A DNA stretch of 64,000 bases from Bradyrhizobium diazoefficiens (GCF_018131185.1 NZ_JAFCJE010000001.1:62001-126000); one strand, 5' to 3'; shown: positions 11,150 to 20,353, counted from the stretch's first letter. Numbers and translations: made by a program. Notes: generated by a model not told the origin, from the letters alone.

Positions 11150-11837
11150 ATTTTTGGACATCAAGCATCTCGATGCGGGCTATGGCAGAAGCCAGGTCCT
11201 GTTCGACGTCAACCTCGGCATCCCCTGGCGCGGCGGCGTCGCCGTGCTCGGGCGCAACGGCGCCGGCAAGACCACGCTGATGAAGACCATCGTCGGCGAA
11301 CTGCCGGCGTGGAAAGGCGAAGTCGCCTTCGACGGCCGCGACATCAGCCGCCGCGCCACCCAGGAGCGCGTCCGCGCCGGCATCGGCTACGTGCCGCAGG
11401 AGCATTCGGTGTTCGCGCGCCTGTCGGTGCGCGACAATCTCGCCGTCGGCTCGCTCGCGAGCAGGAAGGCCGACGCCGTCGACCATGTGCTGACCATCTT
11501 CCCAAAGCTCGGCCAGCGCCTCGACCAGCCCGCCGGCACGCTCTCCGGTGGCGAGCGCAAGATGCTCGCGATCGGCCGCGCCATGCTGGGCGACCCGAAG
11601 CTCTTGCTGCTGGACGAGCCGACCGAAGGCGTCTGGATCGGCGTCATCGAGGAGATCACCGAACGCCTGATCGAGCTCGCCAAGTCTATCGCCGTCATCA
11701 TCGTCGAGCAGCACCTCGACCTCGCGCTCCGCGTCGCCAGCTACGCTTATGTGCTGGACCGTGGACGGGTCGCGCTGCAGGGGCAGGCGGGGGAAGTGAG
11801 GGACAATCCGGAACTGGTGCGGTATCTGGCGCCGTAG
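11142..11837 (+). CDS. ABC transporter ATPase (LivF/UrtE-like)
   Basis: This is the second nucleotide-binding subunit, 231 residues, starting with GTG at 11142 and overlapping the previous gene by eight bases. Walker A is GRNGAGKTTL, the signature is LSGGERKMLAIGRAM, Walker B is LLLLDEPTEGV, and the H-loop is IVEQHLDL. Most LivF/UrtE proteins have EGLxPxVV after Walker B; here it is EGVWIGVIEEI, with Trp-Ile where Ser/Gln-Pro is usual. It is the last gene of the amide operon. Confidence 0.93.
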   Translation: MPEFLDIKHLDAGYGRSQVLFDVNLGIPWRGGVAVLGRNGAGKTTLMKTIVGELPAWKGEVAFDGRDISRRATQERVRAGIGYVPQEHSVFARLSVRDNLAVGSLASRKADAVDHVLTIFPKLGQRLDQPAGTLSGGERKMLAIGRAMLGDPKLLLLDEPTEGVWIGVIEEITERLIELAKSIAVIIVEQHLDLALRVASYAYVLDRGRVALQGQAGEVRDNPELVRYLAP

Positions 11838-11880
11838 AAGGTGCTGATGAAGCTTGATGCTTTCGCGTCATCCTCACTGT

Positions 11881-11917
11881 CATGCCCCGGCTTGACCGGG
11901 GCATCCAGTACGCCGCA
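11881..11917. repeat. Intergenic palindrome after the amide operon
   Basis: ATGCCCCGGC-TTGA-CCGGGGCAT is a hairpin followed by CCAGTACGCCGC. The same words recur near 53275-53348 (GGCCGCGGCGTACC... GCCCCGG...CCGGGGCATG), so this is one end of a Bradyrhizobium-type interspersed repeat. It may end transcription of the operon. The rest of 11838-12161 shows no gene. Confidence 0.5.
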
Positions 11918-12161
11918 GGGTCTCGATCGAAAACGCCGGTCCGGTTCTCCGCGCCCGTCGTCTCGCAGGTCGCTGCAGCCGCGTCGGGCCGCACACGCCA
12001 CCGCAGAAACTTGACGCCAACCTGCGGGCGGCAGGACCGCATGATTCTGCCGTACGCAACTCTGCTTCGCCCTTGGGCTTCGCAGGGCAGGCCGCGCCGT
12101 CGTACCCGCGCCCGCTGATCGCTCACGGGGACGACCGGACGCGCCCTCGATGAGGGCCTCG

Positions 12162-12461
12162 CTATACGGGAAGCCGCGACCGATAGGGCGCGGTCAGAAG
12201 CAGCATGAAAAGCGCTCGTTCGGCCTGATACTTGGCGGCATATCGGTTTAATTCCCGCCCTCGCATCACGACCGCGCCTTCGCTAGTGGAGACGCTCCAG
12301 GCCCATCTTTTTCGCTTGCGCTGCACCAAGGTCACTTCGAATGTTGGATACTCCGGTCTGACCATTGTCGCCGCTTCTCGCCATGCATCCAGTCGGACAA
12401 ACTTCAACCCGGAGGTCCGACCCGTGTCTTCACCCGTTTGGGTGAAAGGGAGTTTGCGCAT
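12162..12461 (-). CDS. Small orphan protein, about 99 residues
   Basis: I do not recognise a characterised family. The product is basic and contains Trp-Ala-Trp (KRKRWAWSV) followed by SEGAVVMRGRELNRYAAKYQ and a hydrophobic C-terminal stretch ALFMLLLTA. Short proteins with this R/K-rich strand, a W-x-W core and a GR.xxRxAAxYxxERALF tail are common as hypothetical proteins in Bradyrhizobium, which supports it being real. It has its own ATG and lies between an intergenic repeat and the LuxR-type gene on the same strand. Confidence 0.6.
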   Translation of the reverse strand: MRKLPFTQTGEDTGRTSGLKFVRLDAWREAATMVRPEYPTFEVTLVQRKRKRWAWSVSTSEGAVVMRGRELNRYAAKYQAERALFMLLLTAPYRSRLPV

Positions 12462-12521
12462 GCCGGGTCAGTCCGGTCCGAGCGGCGGTCAGGGCGACGA
12501 GTGACCTGTCTGCGTTAGAGT

Positions 12522-13619
12522 CTATCCGCCGCGCAATGCCTTGCCGGCGAGCAGGCTGACGAGCTCCTGCTGACGGGAAAGGCCGGTCTTTGAAAGCACG
12601 GCTTTGAGTTGCGTGCGCACCGTCTCTCGCGTCACGCCGATTTTTGCTGCGAGTGCATCGATCGATCCGGCCTCTGCAACGCCACGTGCGACCTGGGCCT
12701 CCGCGGGTGTCAGGTCGAATAGCCCTTGCAGGACTTCCGCACTCGGCACCGCGCCGCGATCGACGGGTGTTACGATGAGCATGAACGTGGCTTGGGTGAA
12801 GATATCGCGTGCCGATCCGCGCACCGGGACGATATGCAGGACCATCGGTATGCGATTCATCGCCGCCGCGATGGCGAGGGACCTGACGGCCGGGCGGTTG
12901 CCGATGAGCGGGGTCCCCAGCGCCGCCAAGAACAACCCGTCCGCAGTGACATCGGTCAGGGTCAATCGCTCTGCGCGATCTTGGAACAGCGACGGCATCA
13001 GCGCCTCGAACAGTCCGTTCGCCGCGAGTAACTTGCCTCGTTCGCGCAATATCGCTCCGGGTAGCCCGATGGCCTGCAATGCGTCGGCTTGCGCGCGCGC
13101 GCGCTCGAAGCCAAGGCGGTTCGCAGTCAGGGACGCCCGAGCCAGATGAGGCCTCAGGCCATCAAGAAACGAGACGACCTCGCGCGGCACAGGCCCATCG
13201 TCCTGGTGTCGCGGCATGACGATCGCAATCGAATCGCCGCTCGGTATTGAAATGATGGTCCCGGCTCTGTAGCCGATTCCGTGCCTGCGGTAGAAATTGC
13301 AGTACACGTCATTGGTCGCGATCTCCTGCTCCGACAGAAGGTCTCCGTCATTGAGGAAGCCGGCGTAGTTGAGAGCGGCGGCACGCGGCAGCAACGGATC
13401 GCGCTCACTCCATCCCTCCTCCAGGAAAAGAGACATGGTCTGGTCGTGATTGACGGAATTGATCCCGCTGACATAGCCGTCGCGTACCGCGAAAAGCAGT
13501 CCGCCATTGCCGCCGACAGCGTTACCGATTTCATTGAGGATATCGGGCCACAATGACGGTATGAGCCCGGCCTCGTAGATCCGGTCAATCAGATGATCGA
13601 GATGCCCAAATCCACTCAT
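12522..13619 (-). CDS. LuxR-type helix-turn-helix transcriptional regulator
   Basis: This is a 365-residue regulator. The last 65 residues are a GerE/LuxR HTH (FDLTPAEAQVARGVAEAGSIDALAAKIGVTRETVRTQLKAVLSKTGLSRQQELVSLL). The N-terminal 290 residues have no strong signature but contain a GAF/PAS-like pattern (GAILRERGKLLAANGLFEAL). It has no receiver domain, so it is a one-component regulator with an unknown signal. It is transcribed away from the L,D-transpeptidase, with 60 bases between it and the small orphan gene downstream. Confidence 0.88.
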   Translation of the reverse strand: MSGFGHLDHLIDRIYEAGLIPSLWPDILNEIGNAVGGNGGLLFAVRDGYVSGINSVNHDQTMSLFLEEGWSERDPLLPRAAALNYAGFLNDGDLLSEQEIATNDVYCNFYRRHGIGYRAGTIISIPSGDSIAIVMPRHQDDGPVPREVVSFLDGLRPHLARASLTANRLGFERARAQADALQAIGLPGAILRERGKLLAANGLFEALMPSLFQDRAERLTLTDVTADGLFLAALGTPLIGNRPAVRSLAIAAAMNRIPMVLHIVPVRGSARDIFTQATFMLIVTPVDRGAVPSAEVLQGLFDLTPAEAQVARGVAEAGSIDALAAKIGVTRETVRTQLKAVLSKTGLSRQQELVSLLAGKALRGG

Positions 13620-13779
13620 GCGCAGCGCGAAGAGTTCATGGCGAAACTATAGCCGGGTGACCGGGCGACGCAATCCGCACATCGCGAGGCGCCCCGGATC
13701 CTTGTCGGGAACCAATCGGTCTGGCGCAATCCGCACGCCGTGCGTGGCCTACTCCCGAAGGCGTGGCATCGCCCCGCCC

Positions 13780-15408
13780 CTACTTCACCGCTCCAAAGCG
13801 GCTGTCGAACGAGTTCGACTGCACCACCGGCGCGGCGCCCATAATCTGCGTGGCTTCACCCGCACCATCGCTCACCGACGGCTTCAGTGCCGGCCGCGTG
13901 GCGGCGAGGCGCGTGTCGGGCTTCGCCGGCTCGGCGGGCTTGGCGGCCACGGCGGGCTTCGGCGCGTCCTTCGCGGCATCCTTGGACTTGTCATTCCCCG
14001 GCACGAAGCGGCTCACGGCGGCCTTCAGCCGCGACGCAGCGGTGGGCGGCGTCGGGGCGATCTGGGCCGGCGCCACGGAGGCGGTGGCTTGCGGCGGCGG
14101 GGTGGTGGCCGTGGTGTCGGATGAGCCCATGCCCATCTTGCGGCCGAGGTTGGAGAAGAAGCCGCCGGATTTTTCGCCGGATTTCTCCTGGGACTTTTCG
14201 GCAGGCTGAGCCGCGGCGACGCGGGTGCTGGTCGCGGGCACGGCGACCACCGGTTCTTCCTGCGGGGCAGGCGCGGACGCCACGCTGTCGAGGTTTGGCT
14301 TGGGCGGATTGACGTGGCTGGGGATCGTGCCCGGTGCCTTCGCCATTGCCAGCATCTGCAACGTGGTGCCTTCGGCGCCTTCCGACAAACCGGTCGAGCC
14401 TTCCGGAATCTTCGCGGCGAAGATCTTGTTCATGCCGCCGTCGATGCCGGTGTTCATGCGCGCCACCGGCGTGCCCTTGGCGACGAGCCTGGCGTACTCG
14501 GCCTCGTCCCTGGCTTGCTTGCCTCGCACGGCGGCGACGATGTCCTCGGGGATCACATAGGCCGGGCACTTCGCCGCGGCGTCGAACACCGGATCGCGCT
14601 TCGCATCCGCCGGCTTGGCCGCGTCGAAGACGTACTTCTTCTCGCAGAAATCGACCTTCGGCTCCTGCCGCGTCACCTCGAAGTGATCATAGCCTTCCTT
14701 GATCATCTTCCAGAACGGCATGTTCGGATTGTTCCGGTGCTTGGCCATGTTCACCGGCGTCATCTTGAACGGATAGGCCTGGAGCTGGAACGCCTTCTGT
14801 CCCCCGAAGAAGGATTCGCGCCCGAGCGAATAGATCTCCGCGATCTGCTCGTCCGTCATCGCGTAGCAGCCGCGCGAGGAGCAGTCGCCATGCACCATCA
14901 GCTGCGAGCCGGTGCGGCCCAAGGCCTTGTCGAACGCGTTCGGGTAACCCGTGTTGAAGGAGAGGTAATAGGCCGATTGCGGATTCATCTGGCCCGGGTT
15001 GATCGAGTAGAATCCCTCCGGCGCCTGGCGGTCGCCTTCGCGCACCTTGGGGCCGAGATCGCCCGACCAGCGGCAGATCGGATAGGTCTTGAGCAGCGCG
15101 AACTGACCGTTGCGGGTCTGCTTCCAGACCTCGAGCTCGGCCTCCTGCTTGAACAGGCGCACCAGGATCGGCGACTGCAGATCCATGTCCTTCTCGACCA
15201 TCGCGGCGAGCAGCTTCGGCGGCACCGGCTGGTTGGCCTTGGCGTTGGTCGCGAGCGAGACCTGGTCGGTGTTGCAGCCGGACAGCAGAACGCCAGCCGT
15301 CATCAGCGCAACCGAAGCCAAAAGCGCGCGAGCAAGCGAACGAGAAATCAAGATGGACCCCACACCGTGCCGGGCTACGAAGCGCGAACCCCAATTTGTT
15401 TGGCGCAT
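13780..15408 (-). CDS. L,D-transpeptidase (YkuD/YafK type) lipoprotein with a long Pro/Ala-rich tail
   Basis: This is predicted to crosslink or edit murein by L,D-transpeptidation in the periplasm. A lipoprotein signal ends in the lipobox LLSGC about 45 residues in. The catalytic YkuD motif is MVHGDCSSRGCYAMTDEQI (His..Ser-x-Gly-Cys). After about residue 330 the protein becomes a Pro/Ala/Lys/Ser-rich, probably disordered tail of about 200 residues. The ATG at 15408 is used here. A GTG at 15363 would place the start directly at the hydrophobic signal, and a TTG at 15423 is also open. Confidence 0.88.
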   Translation of the reverse strand: MRQTNWGSRFVARHGVGSILISRSLARALLASVALMTAGVLLSGCNTDQVSLATNAKANQPVPPKLLAAMVEKDMDLQSPILVRLFKQEAELEVWKQTRNGQFALLKTYPICRWSGDLGPKVREGDRQAPEGFYSINPGQMNPQSAYYLSFNTGYPNAFDKALGRTGSQLMVHGDCSSRGCYAMTDEQIAEIYSLGRESFFGGQKAFQLQAYPFKMTPVNMAKHRNNPNMPFWKMIKEGYDHFEVTRQEPKVDFCEKKYVFDAAKPADAKRDPVFDAAAKCPAYVIPEDIVAAVRGKQARDEAEYARLVAKGTPVARMNTGIDGGMNKIFAAKIPEGSTGLSEGAEGTTLQMLAMAKAPGTIPSHVNPPKPNLDSVASAPAPQEEPVVAVPATSTRVAAAQPAEKSQEKSGEKSGGFFSNLGRKMGMGSSDTTATTPPPQATASVAPAQIAPTPPTAASRLKAAVSRFVPGNDKSKDAAKDAPKPAVAAKPAEPAKPDTRLAATRPALKPSVSDGAGEATQIMGAAPVVQSNSFDSRFGAVK

Positions 15409-15687
15409 GATCCGACCGGACAACCGGACCCGTCGTGACGGGCTTTTTCAGCTCACGCCCCAGCGCTTGTGCCCTGAAGCCATTGATTAAAATTCTAACC
15501 TCTGGGTCATGTGGTCGCAACCCGAGCGGGGATCACGAGCCCGTTGGCCCATCGGCATGGTCAACGAAGACTGAATGAACGCGACTTGAGACGGAACTTG
15601 GGCCTTTCGGCCCCATCAGGACTCAGATCGCCGATTTGGGCAAAAAAAGGGTTAATGCAGGGTTACCGGGATGATCCGGGAGGGCTT

Positions 15688-15788
15688 GTAGGGTGGGCAA
15701 AGGCCCATCGCGCCGTGCCCACGACCTGCGTGTGATCGGTGAGAATTCGTGGGCACGTCGCGCAAGAGCGCGCCTTTGCCCACCCTAC
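15688..15788. repeat. 101-base inverted-repeat element
   Basis: The ends GTAGGGTGGGCAAAGGC and GCCTTTGCCCACCCTAC are perfect inverted copies. The interior also pairs (GCGCGATGGGC.. against GCAAGAGCGCGCC). It is a miniature palindromic element of the type dispersed in Bradyrhizobium and lies just after accA, where it could serve as a terminator. Nothing else is visible in 15409-15808. Confidence 0.75.
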
Positions 15789-15808
15789 GAGACCGGAAAC
15801 CGCCCGAA

Positions 15809-16774
15809 TCAGGTCAGTTTCCGGCCGATATCGAGGAATTTCTGCCGGCGCTGCTTGCGGATGGCATCGCCATCCAGGCCGCGCATCTCGTCGAAGGCCT
15901 TGGCGATGGCATCGCCGGTGGTGGCGATCATGGCGGCGGGGTCGCGGTGCGCGCCGCCGACCGGCTCCTTCAGGATGGCGTCGATCACGCCGAACCGGAG
16001 CATGTCCTGGGCGGTGATCTTCATGTTGTTGGCGGCTTCCTGCGCCTTGGTGCCGTCGCGCCAGAGGATGGAGGAGGCGGCTTCCGGCGAGATCACGCTG
16101 TAGATCGCGTGCTCCAGCATCAACACCTTGTTGGCGGTGGTGATGGCGATGGCGCCGCCCGACATGCCCTCGCCGGTGATGATGGCGACGTTCGGCACGG
16201 TCAGTGCGAGGCACGCGTCGGTCGAGCGCGCGATCGCCTCGGCCTGGCCGCGCTCCTCGGCGCCGATGCCGGGATAGGCGCCGGCGGAATCGGCCAGCGA
16301 CAGCACCGGCAGACCGAACCGCTCGGCCATCTCCATCAGCCGCACGCATTTGCGATAGCCTTCGGGCCGCGCCATGCCGAAATTGTGCCGGATGCGGCTC
16401 TCGGTGGAATCGCCTTTTTCCTGGCCCATCACGCAGATCGGCTCACCGCGGAAGCGGCCGAAGCCGGCGACCAGCGCCTCGTCCTCGCCGAACTTGCGGT
16501 CGCCGGCGAGCGGGGTGAATTCGGTGATCAGGCCCTTGATGAAGTCGTTGAAATGCGGCCGCTGCGGATGCCGCGCCACCAGCGTCTTCTGCCACGGGGT
16601 CAGGTTCGTATAGAGGTCGGCCAGCGCCTGCGCCGCCTTGTCCTCGATGCGCGAGACCTCCTCGGCGATGTCGGTGCCGGAAGCCGCCATGACCCTGAGT
16701 TCATCGAGCTTGGAATCGAGCTCGGCGACGGGCTTTTCGAAGTCGAGATAGCTGCGCATCTGGTCTTGCATCAA
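15809..16774 (-). CDS. accA: Acetyl-CoA carboxylase carboxyltransferase subunit alpha
   Basis: Together with AccD it transfers CO2 from carboxybiotin to acetyl-CoA, the committed step of fatty-acid synthesis. The 321-residue product shows the AccA N-terminal helical region (YLDFEKPVAELDSKLDELR), RHPQRPHFNDFI, the crotonase-fold core GQEKGDSTESRIRHNFGMARPEGYRK, and the carboxyltransferase motif TGEGMSGGAIAI. Length and start (MMQDQMRSYLDFEKP) are typical. It is downstream of xerD on the same strand but separated by a 320-base repeat region, so co-transcription is doubtful. Confidence 0.98.
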   Translation of the reverse strand: MMQDQMRSYLDFEKPVAELDSKLDELRVMAASGTDIAEEVSRIEDKAAQALADLYTNLTPWQKTLVARHPQRPHFNDFIKGLITEFTPLAGDRKFGEDEALVAGFGRFRGEPICVMGQEKGDSTESRIRHNFGMARPEGYRKCVRLMEMAERFGLPVLSLADSAGAYPGIGAEERGQAEAIARSTDACLALTVPNVAIITGEGMSGGAIAITTANKVLMLEHAIYSVISPEAASSILWRDGTKAQEAANNMKITAQDMLRFGVIDAILKEPVGGAHRDPAAMIATTGDAIAKAFDEMRGLDGDAIRKQRRQKFLDIGRKLT

Positions 16775-16949
16775 CTCAATATAGGGAGGACGGGGCTAGC
16801 GAGCGAAGCGGATTTCAATTGGCGGAGAGAAGTGTAGCTTCTTCAAGGGGTTGGCTTGTGTGCTGCGAGCGGGCCCGCCAAATCAATCGAAAGGCCCCGG
16901 CTCTTTCTGCGGAGATGTGGCCGAAGTCAAGGCGGTTTCCTTCCCCGCT

Positions 16950-17090
16950 GTCGTCCCTGCGAACGCAGGGGCCCATAACCACAGGGAGAAGTTTGGCGAA
17001 GACTGGCGGTGAAGTGGTCTTCCCCAGGTACTGACACCGCCCGTCACAGACAGATCACGCGGTATGGGTCCCTGCGTTCGCAGGGACGAC
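16950..17090 (-). repeat. Interspersed palindromic repeat family, copy C (inverted)
   Basis: It reads as the reverse complement of copies A and B. The hairpin with GCGGTATGGGTCCCTGCG is on the right here and the CCCATAACCACAGG end is on the left. The interior words TTTGGCGAAGACTGG match the reverse complement of the interior of copy B. It fills the accA/xerD gap; no gene is seen in 16775-17096. Confidence 0.75.
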
Positions 17091-17096
17091 AATCGC

Positions 17097-18056
17097 TTAC
17101 TTCTCCGCCAGTGGATGCAGGTCGCGCACCAGGCTCTTCAGCCGCTCCTCGACCACGTGGGTGTAGATCTGGGTCGTGGAGATATCGGTGTGGCCGAGCA
17201 GGGTCTGCACGATGCGCAAATCGGCACCATTGTGCAGGAGGTGACTGGCGAAGGCATGGCGCAGCACGTGCGGCGAGACCAGCCGGGCCTGCAGGCCCGA
17301 GGCGACCGCGAGCTCCTTGAGGTCGCGGGCAAAATGCTGCCGCGTCAGATGCCCACTCTCGCCGAACGAGGGGAATAGCCATTTCGAGGCGGCGAGGCTG
17401 TCCTTCTTCTTCTCGGTTTTCGCCGCTTCCGTCGCCGCGAGGTAATCCGCCATCGCCTGCCGCGAGGCTTCGTTCAGCGGCACCAGGCGCTCCTTGTTGC
17501 CCTTGCCGCGCACCACGATCATGCGGGCGTCGCGCTTGGCCGCCGAGCGCGGCAGCGCCACCAGCTCGGAGACGCGCAGGCCCGTGGCGTAGAGCACCTC
17601 GAGCAGGCAATAGAGCCGCAAGCTCCGCAGCCGCCTTGCGGGCGAGGCATCCTCCGCCTCGCTCAATTCCTTGGCGCGACGGAGCATGCGGTCGACATCG
17701 GCGATCGACAGCACCTTCGGCAGGCCGCGGCCGCGCTTGGGTCCGGACAGGATCGCGGCGGGATCCTCGCTGCGGATGCGTTCGTTGAGGAGAAAGCGAT
17801 AGAGGTGCCGCATCGCCGACAGCCGGCGCGCGACGCTGGTGGATTTGAAGCCGCGCGTGTCGAGATCGGCGAGATAGTCGCGCAGTGTTTGCGTCTCCGC
17901 GTCCACGAAAGTGTGGCCGACGCGGCCCAGAAATTCCGAGAAATCGGTGAGGTCGCGGCGATAGGCGTCGAGCGTGTTGGGCCCGGCGCCCTGTTCCGCC
18001 GCGAGCATGTCGAGAAACAGGCCGGTGAGCTTGCTATCGGAGGGCTTGATGCGCAT
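17097..18056 (-). CDS. xerD: Tyrosine site-specific recombinase XerD
   Basis: This is a tyrosine recombinase that resolves chromosome dimers at dif with XerC. The 319-residue protein has the SAM-like N-terminal core-binding domain (FLDMLAAEQGAGPNTLDAYRRDL) and the catalytic set: Arg in ATGLRVSELV, Lys in VRGKGNKERLVPL, HxxR in SPHVLRHAFASHLL, His in LLGHTDIS, and the Tyr nucleophile in TTQIYTHV. The chromosomal context (accA, aroK/aroB) and full length mark it as housekeeping XerD and not an island integrase. Confidence 0.93.
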   Translation of the reverse strand: MRIKPSDSKLTGLFLDMLAAEQGAGPNTLDAYRRDLTDFSEFLGRVGHTFVDAETQTLRDYLADLDTRGFKSTSVARRLSAMRHLYRFLLNERIRSEDPAAILSGPKRGRGLPKVLSIADVDRMLRRAKELSEAEDASPARRLRSLRLYCLLEVLYATGLRVSELVALPRSAAKRDARMIVVRGKGNKERLVPLNEASRQAMADYLAATEAAKTEKKKDSLAASKWLFPSFGESGHLTRQHFARDLKELAVASGLQARLVSPHVLRHAFASHLLHNGADLRIVQTLLGHTDISTTQIYTHVVEERLKSLVRDLHPLAEK

Positions 18057-18140
18057 GCCCTTCAGGCTAGCTCCTATTTCTTGAGAAACTCACCAGCAAT
18101 ATCGAGCGGTCGGCGCGCTTCTGAACGCCTCATCGAAGGT

Positions 18141-18548
18141 CTAGGACATGTGGCTGATCGCCGTGGCCTGCGACCAGACCACCATCCATTGCCCATCGCG
18201 ACATTCGTAAGTGTCGGTGTGCCAATAGTCCGCAGGGGCAACCCGGTGACCACCAAACACGATCTCGAGCCTGGCGCGATAGCGAATCACGGCATGATCG
18301 TTGTGCTGACGAACGGCGATCGCTCCGGGTTCCCACATGAGATATTTGATCTGCCCGCTCTGGATCGCGCCCAGATATTCGGCCTTGGACAGCGGCATGC
18401 CGACCGGCGTGACCAGCTGGAACTCCGGTGCGTGAAGCGGTCCCGCCGCGTCCATGTCGCCGGCGACAAGGGCGCGAAGCCGAGCCCGCTCGGTGGTGCG
18501 GATGTGCTCGGCTTGCGGTGAGTCCGTCTCGGTCGCGTGTCCAGTCAT
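18141..18548 (-). CDS. NTF2-like / DUF4440-type small protein
   Basis: A 135-residue product of the NTF2-like cone fold, with ERARLRALVAGDMDAAGPLHAPEFQLVTPVG, a middle strand pair around VIRYRARLEIVFGG and a C-terminal WMVVWSQATAI. Such proteins are small-molecule-binding or isomerase-like; the ligand is unknown. I start at ATG 18548 (MTGHATETDS); an upstream start at 18581 is possible. It lies 36 bases after the SDR gene on the same strand and probably shares its operon and TetR control. Confidence 0.75.
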   Translation of the reverse strand: MTGHATETDSPQAEHIRTTERARLRALVAGDMDAAGPLHAPEFQLVTPVGMPLSKAEYLGAIQSGQIKYLMWEPGAIAVRQHNDHAVIRYRARLEIVFGGHRVAPADYWHTDTYECRDGQWMVVWSQATAISHMS

Positions 18549-18584
18549 TGATCGGTTCTCCGGTTCTGCAAGAGTGAACAAAGG

Positions 18585-19634
18585 TCAGCCGGCCTGCGGC
18601 ACGGCGATCAGGCGATAATCGATCAGGCTCTGTGCGCTGGCGCGGATGCAGTCCTCGTCAGGACGCGGGCTCCAATTCAGCACGCGACGCGCCTTGGCGG
18701 CACTGACGCTGAGGTCGCGGTCGAGTTCGTGGACGATCATGCGCGAACGACCGCTGAACGGCACCATGGCCCGCACCATCCAGTTCGGCACGTCGCCGCA
18801 AGGCAGATGAGCTGCGTAGGCTGGGAAAGATCTCGCCAGCACGGCGGCCAATTCCCGCAGCCAGAAGAAACCTCCACCAACGATAAAGCGCTCTCCGGAG
18901 GCCTCCGGACAGGTCATCGCACGGATGTGCGCGTCAGCCACGTCGCGCACGTCGACGACCGCAAAGCCGAAGCGCGGCACACGCTTCAACTTGCCGCTCA
19001 TCATCTGCCGGATCAGTCCGACGGACGTGCCGCATTGCGGGCCGAGCAGCGGTCCGAAGATCATGCCGGGGTTGATGACGGCCAGATCAAGTCCGCTCTT
19101 GCTGGCAAAGCTCCAGGCGGCCTGCTCGGCCAGCGTCTTCGACCTGTAGTACGGCGTCGCCCGCGGGCTGGTCGGATCAGTCCAGTTGCTTTCGGTGAAA
19201 GGGGCCTGGCCATCGCCGTGATTGGTGGCGGCGATCGAGGATGTCAGGACGACGCGTGCCACACCGGCGTCATGGGCCGCGCGCAGCACCCGCAACGCGC
19301 CGTCTTTGGCGGTCCTGATCAATTCATTCGCATCGTTCGGCAGCCCTGCCGGAAACGGCGAGGCGGCATGAATCACATAGCGACAGTCCTTCAGCGCGTC
19401 GTCCCATCCGCCGTCGGAGCGGAGATCGGCGCGCGCGAAATCGAGAGCATCGGCCGCGGCGAGCGCTGGCGCGCCAAGCCGGCTCCGGATGCGGTCGGAG
19501 GTGGCCAGGTCGCGGACGGTGCCGCGCACGCGATGGCCGCTCTCCAGCAACTGCCTGGCGATATGTCCGCCGAGAAATCCGCCGATACCCGTCACGAGAA
19601 CCGTGGCGGCCGGGGCGCCAACTTGGGAATGCAT
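18585..19634 (-). CDS. NAD(P)-dependent epimerase/reductase, extended SDR family
   Basis: This is a 349-residue extended short-chain dehydrogenase of the dihydroflavonol-reductase/3-beta-HSD type. The N-terminal Rossmann motif is VTGIGGFLGGHIA, with a following Arg (GTVRD) suggesting NADPH. A catalytic Ser follows VVLTSSIAAT, and the YxxxK pair is YYRSKTLAEQ. The substrate cannot be read from the sequence. It is divergent from a TetR gene across a gap that holds a clean inverted repeat. Confidence 0.85.
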   Translation of the reverse strand: MHSQVGAPAATVLVTGIGGFLGGHIARQLLESGHRVRGTVRDLATSDRIRSRLGAPALAAADALDFARADLRSDGGWDDALKDCRYVIHAASPFPAGLPNDANELIRTAKDGALRVLRAAHDAGVARVVLTSSIAATNHGDGQAPFTESNWTDPTSPRATPYYRSKTLAEQAAWSFASKSGLDLAVINPGMIFGPLLGPQCGTSVGLIRQMMSGKLKRVPRFGFAVVDVRDVADAHIRAMTCPEASGERFIVGGGFFWLRELAAVLARSFPAYAAHLPCGDVPNWMVRAMVPFSGRSRMIVHELDRDLSVSAAKARRVLNWSPRPDEDCIRASAQSLIDYRLIAVPQAG

Positions 19635-19670
19635 GTAACTTCAAACCTTTAGGACAGGGGGCACTACCGA

Positions 19671-19697
19671 TTAGACAAATGGACTTATTCTGTCTAA
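19671..19697. promoter_or_regulatory. Candidate TetR operator
   Basis: TTAGACA, 13 bases, TGTCTAA form a perfect 7-base inverted repeat with half-sites 20 bases apart centre to centre. It lies between the divergent SDR and TetR genes, within the region expected to hold both promoters. Its role as the operator is inferred from position. Confidence 0.55.
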
Positions 19698-19739
19698 CGT
19701 GTATTTGACGTATTGGACGATGACTGTCAACTTGTCTCA

Positions 19740-20336
19740 ATGAATGACAGCGATCGCAAAGCCGGAGCTATTCTCGACGCCGCACTGCCGGTGTTCGTCC
19801 GCCATGGCTTTCGCAAGACGTCGATGGCCGACATCGCGCGCGCGGCGGGCATCTCGCGTGCGGCGCTCTACCTGAGCTTTGGCAGCAAGGAGGAATTGTT
19901 TCGGGCGGGATCGGAGCGGGCGCACGCCAGGACGATGCGCGACGTCGAGGCCGCCCTCGCTGGTCACGGCGACGTTTTCGACCGGATCGAGTCGGCGATT
20001 GCGGCGTTCCAGCGCGATCTGGTCGTGCCGTTCGCCGGCAGCGCAGATGCGGCGGAGTTGTTCGATACCAACATGGCGCTCGCCAAGGACATCACGCTGG
20101 CGGCCCGCGCTCGGTTGGTGGCGCTGCTTGCGCGCGCGCTCGCCGATGCGCAGGCAACGGGTGCGATCACCCTGGATGGTGCGAAGGCCACGCCGACGGA
20201 CCTAGCCGGCATCATCGTCGCGGCGATGGAAGGCATCAAGGAGGCCCAGACCGCGGGTCAGAATCTCCTTGATGATACGCGGCTGTTCCTACGCCTGATG
20301 CGTCAGGCCCTGACCCGAAATCTGCCGGCCGGCTGA
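19740..20336 (+). CDS. TetR-family transcriptional regulator
   Basis: A 198-residue repressor with a standard N-terminal TetR HTH (AALPVFVRHGFRKTSMADIARAAGISRAALYLSFGSKEELF) and a helical C-terminal ligand-binding domain of unknown specificity. I start at ATG 19740 (MNDSDRKAG). A start at 19713 would add nine residues but overlaps the operator side. It is divergent from the SDR/NTF2 operon, which it probably represses. Confidence 0.9.
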   Translation: MNDSDRKAGAILDAALPVFVRHGFRKTSMADIARAAGISRAALYLSFGSKEELFRAGSERAHARTMRDVEAALAGHGDVFDRIESAIAAFQRDLVVPFAGSADAAELFDTNMALAKDITLAARARLVALLARALADAQATGAITLDGAKATPTDLAGIIVAAMEGIKEAQTAGQNLLDDTRLFLRLMRQALTRNLPAG

Positions 20337-20353
20337 CGCTCTCGGCCCAACGG

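Noticed and set aside
17097..18056. XerD read as an integrase marking a mobile element
   Set aside because: It is a standard housekeeping XerD by length and motifs, flanked by accA and core genes, with no attachment-site duplication seen. The accessory island is 27 kb away.
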